This document shows, one piece after another, positions 6,287 to 6,956 of a DNA stretch of 6,956 bases. Location: contig JAFTCS010000010.1 of the NCBI GenBank assembly GCA_017454565.1, positions 1 through 6,956 of the forward strand, written 5' to 3'. This DNA comes from Clostridia bacterium (GTDB lineage: Bacteria > Bacillota > Clostridia > Oscillospirales > Acutalibacteraceae). A program made the position numbers and the translations under genes. How positions within the stretch are numbered: position 1 is the stretch's first letter; every line of letters starts with the position of its first letter. The notes below the pieces were generated by a model, which worked only from the letters and a program-made list of their open reading frames with translations, did not search any database and was not told the origin of the DNA.

Positions 6287-6331
6287 CCATAAAAATCCCG
6301 GCAAAAAAGTCGGGATTCTTTGCATTTATGG
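6287..6331 (+). terminator. Rho-independent terminator after the mannanase gene
   Basis: AATCCCG (6294-6300) and CGGGATT (6311-6317) form a perfect 7-bp stem with a 10-nt loop, 23 nt after the stop codon. Outer arms CCATAAA (6287-6293) and TTTATGG (6325-6331) can extend it with an internal bulge. The T-tract is weak (CTTTGCATTT). It marks the end of the mannanase unit. Confidence 0.75.
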
Positions 6332-6342
6332 GCCTTTTCCCC

Positions 6343-6371
6343 TTGACACAGCACCGAAAAAATGATGCAAT
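6343..6371 (+). promoter_or_regulatory. Possible promoter before the structured intergenic region
   Basis: A consensus -35 TTGACA (6343-6348) is followed after 17 nt by TGCAAT (6366-6371), a 4-of-6 match to the -10 consensus. It could drive a non-coding transcript starting near 6378. The weak -10 keeps this tentative. Confidence 0.35.
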
Positions 6372-6431
6372 ACGAGTATGACAATTTTTTAACACATTAA
6401 AGGGTCGAAAGCGCTGTGATTCATCAGTGTT

Positions 6432-6517
6432 ATCAGACCGCTGACCTCCCTTTTTTCGTCTTGCTTCGGCAGGGCCTAAAGAATTGCATACTGCATTCGT
6501 GCAAAGGTCGGTCTGAT
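6432..6517 (+). ncRNA. Candidate structured RNA: bulged closing stem with UUCG-capped hairpin
   Basis: ATCAGACC (6432-6439) pairs with GGTCTGAT (6510-6517), and GACCT (6443-6447) with AGGTC (6505-6509), giving a 13-bp stem interrupted by a 3-nt bulge. Inside lies a 7-bp hairpin, GTCTTGC/GCAGGGC (6458-6464 with 6469-6475, two G-U pairs), closed by the very stable cUUCGg tetraloop. A second small hairpin is TGCA-TTCG-TGCA (6492-6503), with TTGCA/TGCAA (6484-6504) as an alternative. Together these make a three-way junction. A possible promoter lies upstream, and GATCTGCGGGATCGTTTT (from 6515) is a poor terminator-like tail. I do not recognise the class. Two hairpins with tetraloops inside a long-range stem are hard to explain by chance in a region without a gene. 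It could be a trans-acting small RNA or part of a long leader for the next gene. Confidence 0.45.
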
Positions 6518-6555
6518 CTGCGGGATCGTTTTGTATATCAGGCTATGCTTTTCTC

Positions 6556-6584
6556 TTGACTTCACTTATTATTTATGATACACT
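6556..6584 (+). promoter_or_regulatory. Sigma-A promoter with extended -10 for the downstream EF-hand/LRR-like gene
   Basis: -35 TTGACT (6556-6561), a 17-nt spacer and -10 TACACT (6579-6584) preceded by TGA predict a start near 6591. The leader is about 80-100 nt and contains a small hairpin CTGCT/AGCAG (6642-6654) just before a purine-rich AAGGAAG. Confidence 0.7.
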
Positions 6585-6663
6585 AAATTTGTACACATAT
6601 TTAACTAGCGTCACAGGCAGAGCCCGGGGCGGTCTTATTTACTGCTAAGAGCAGGAAGGAAGT

Positions 6664-6690
6664 ATGAAAGGTGAGAAGCATAAGGAGTAA
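6664..6690 (+). CDS. Possible 8-codon upstream ORF (MKGEKHKE)
   Basis: An ATG at 6664 sits just after AGGAAGGA and opens a frame of eight codons ending in TAA at 6688-6690, one base before the ATG at 6692. It overlaps the ribosome binding site of the next gene, so if translated it could couple to or regulate initiation there. It may equally be chance; no regulatory codon run is evident. Confidence 0.15.
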   Translation: MKGEKHKE

Positions 6691-6691
6691 A

Positions 6692-6956
6692 ATGATAAGA
6701 GCTGCTGCCGGCTGTATGGCGGCGATAATGGCTCTGTGTACCGAGACGGCAGCCCTTTCCGGAGCGGCTTACAGCCCCTTAGCCGAGGGGATAGAGCCTG
6801 TTGAGATAACCGACGACACCTTCCCGGACGATAATTTCAAAGAATATGTTTCCGACACCTTTGACACGAACCACGACAAGACCCTCGACCCGGATGAGAT
6901 ACTTGTGGCAAGAAACATCTGGTGCGACAATATGGAGATCCAGTCGCGTGAAGTGA
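6692..6956 (+). CDS. Secreted protein with EF-hand-like loop, probably leucine-rich repeat family (partial)
   Basis: The frame is open from the start to the window edge (88 codons), so only the N-terminus is seen. Residues 1-31 look like a signal peptide (Ala-rich core AAAGCMAAIMAL, possible cut near GAAYS). Residues about 39-70 read ITDDTFPDDNFKEYV, then the calcium-loop-like DTNHDKTLDPDE (58-69) with ligands at positions 1, 3, 5, 7, 9 and 12. This 'FPDxNFxxYV...D-loop...DEI' opening is familiar from secreted Firmicutes proteins whose remainder is leucine-rich repeats, but those repeats are outside the window. Start choice is uncertain. The ATG at 6692 has AAGGAG only 4 nt upstream. A GTG at 6671, in frame, has AAGGAAG 8 nt upstream and would give the more basic n-region VRSIRSKMIR, better for a signal peptide. 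Confidence 0.75.
   Translation, partial: MIRAAAGCMAAIMALCTETAALSGAAYSPLAEGIEPVEITDDTFPDDNFKEYVSDTFDTNHDKTLDPDEILVARNIWCDNMEIQSREV

Noticed and set aside
6640..6670. SRP RNA (GGAAGGAAG resembles its conserved loop)
   Set aside because: The flanking helix-8 sequences are missing. The motif is a purine-rich ribosome-binding region before the downstream gene.

Overview
The window looks like a chromosomal segment of a fibre-degrading, Gram-positive Clostridia species, most likely Ruminococcus or a close Oscillospiraceae relative. The main reasons are a GH5 beta-mannanase ending in a type I dockerin (with the tail KGTKRLW often seen in ruminococcal dockerins), strong AGGAGG-type ribosome binding sites, sigma-A promoters with extended -10 elements, and large secreted proteins of a style common in Ruminococcus. 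The genus is inferred from protein character, not from a marker gene.

Layout. Positions 1-2760 (minus strand) hold the first 920 codons of a very large secreted protein. It has a signal peptide, a long array of beta-helix-like strands marked by repeated 'GG[TSK][FIY]' turns, an MBG-like beta module and the start of a further C-terminal module; its 3' end lies outside the window. It has its own sigma-A promoter and a roughly 125-nt leader with three predicted hairpins. Positions 2927-3526 carry no convincing gene. They hold a 6-bp inverted repeat, a truncated tRNA-like 3' end (T-arm plus anticodon-arm half) and a 19-bp tandem repeat, suggesting an old integration scar or decayed tRNA locus. 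Positions 3527-4718 (plus) hold two promoters, overlapping inverted repeats and a gene for an XRE-type helix-turn-helix protein fused to about six membrane segments. Positions 4793-6331 (plus) are a self-contained unit of promoter, secreted dockerin-bearing mannanase and terminator. Positions 6332-6670 contain an unexplained structured region with a 13-bp bulged closing stem and a cUUCGg-capped hairpin. A strong promoter and the N-terminus of another secreted protein follow, with an EF-hand-like loop and probably leucine-rich repeats beyond the window edge.

How it fits together. Three of the four genes encode exported proteins; the mannanase is built for attachment to a cohesin scaffold (cellulosome) and would cleave beta-mannan or glucomannan outside the cell. 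The membrane-linked XRE protein is the only regulator candidate here, but nothing in the sequence proves that it controls its neighbours. Each gene appears to be an independent transcription unit. No CRISPR array, transposase, integrase or rRNA is visible.
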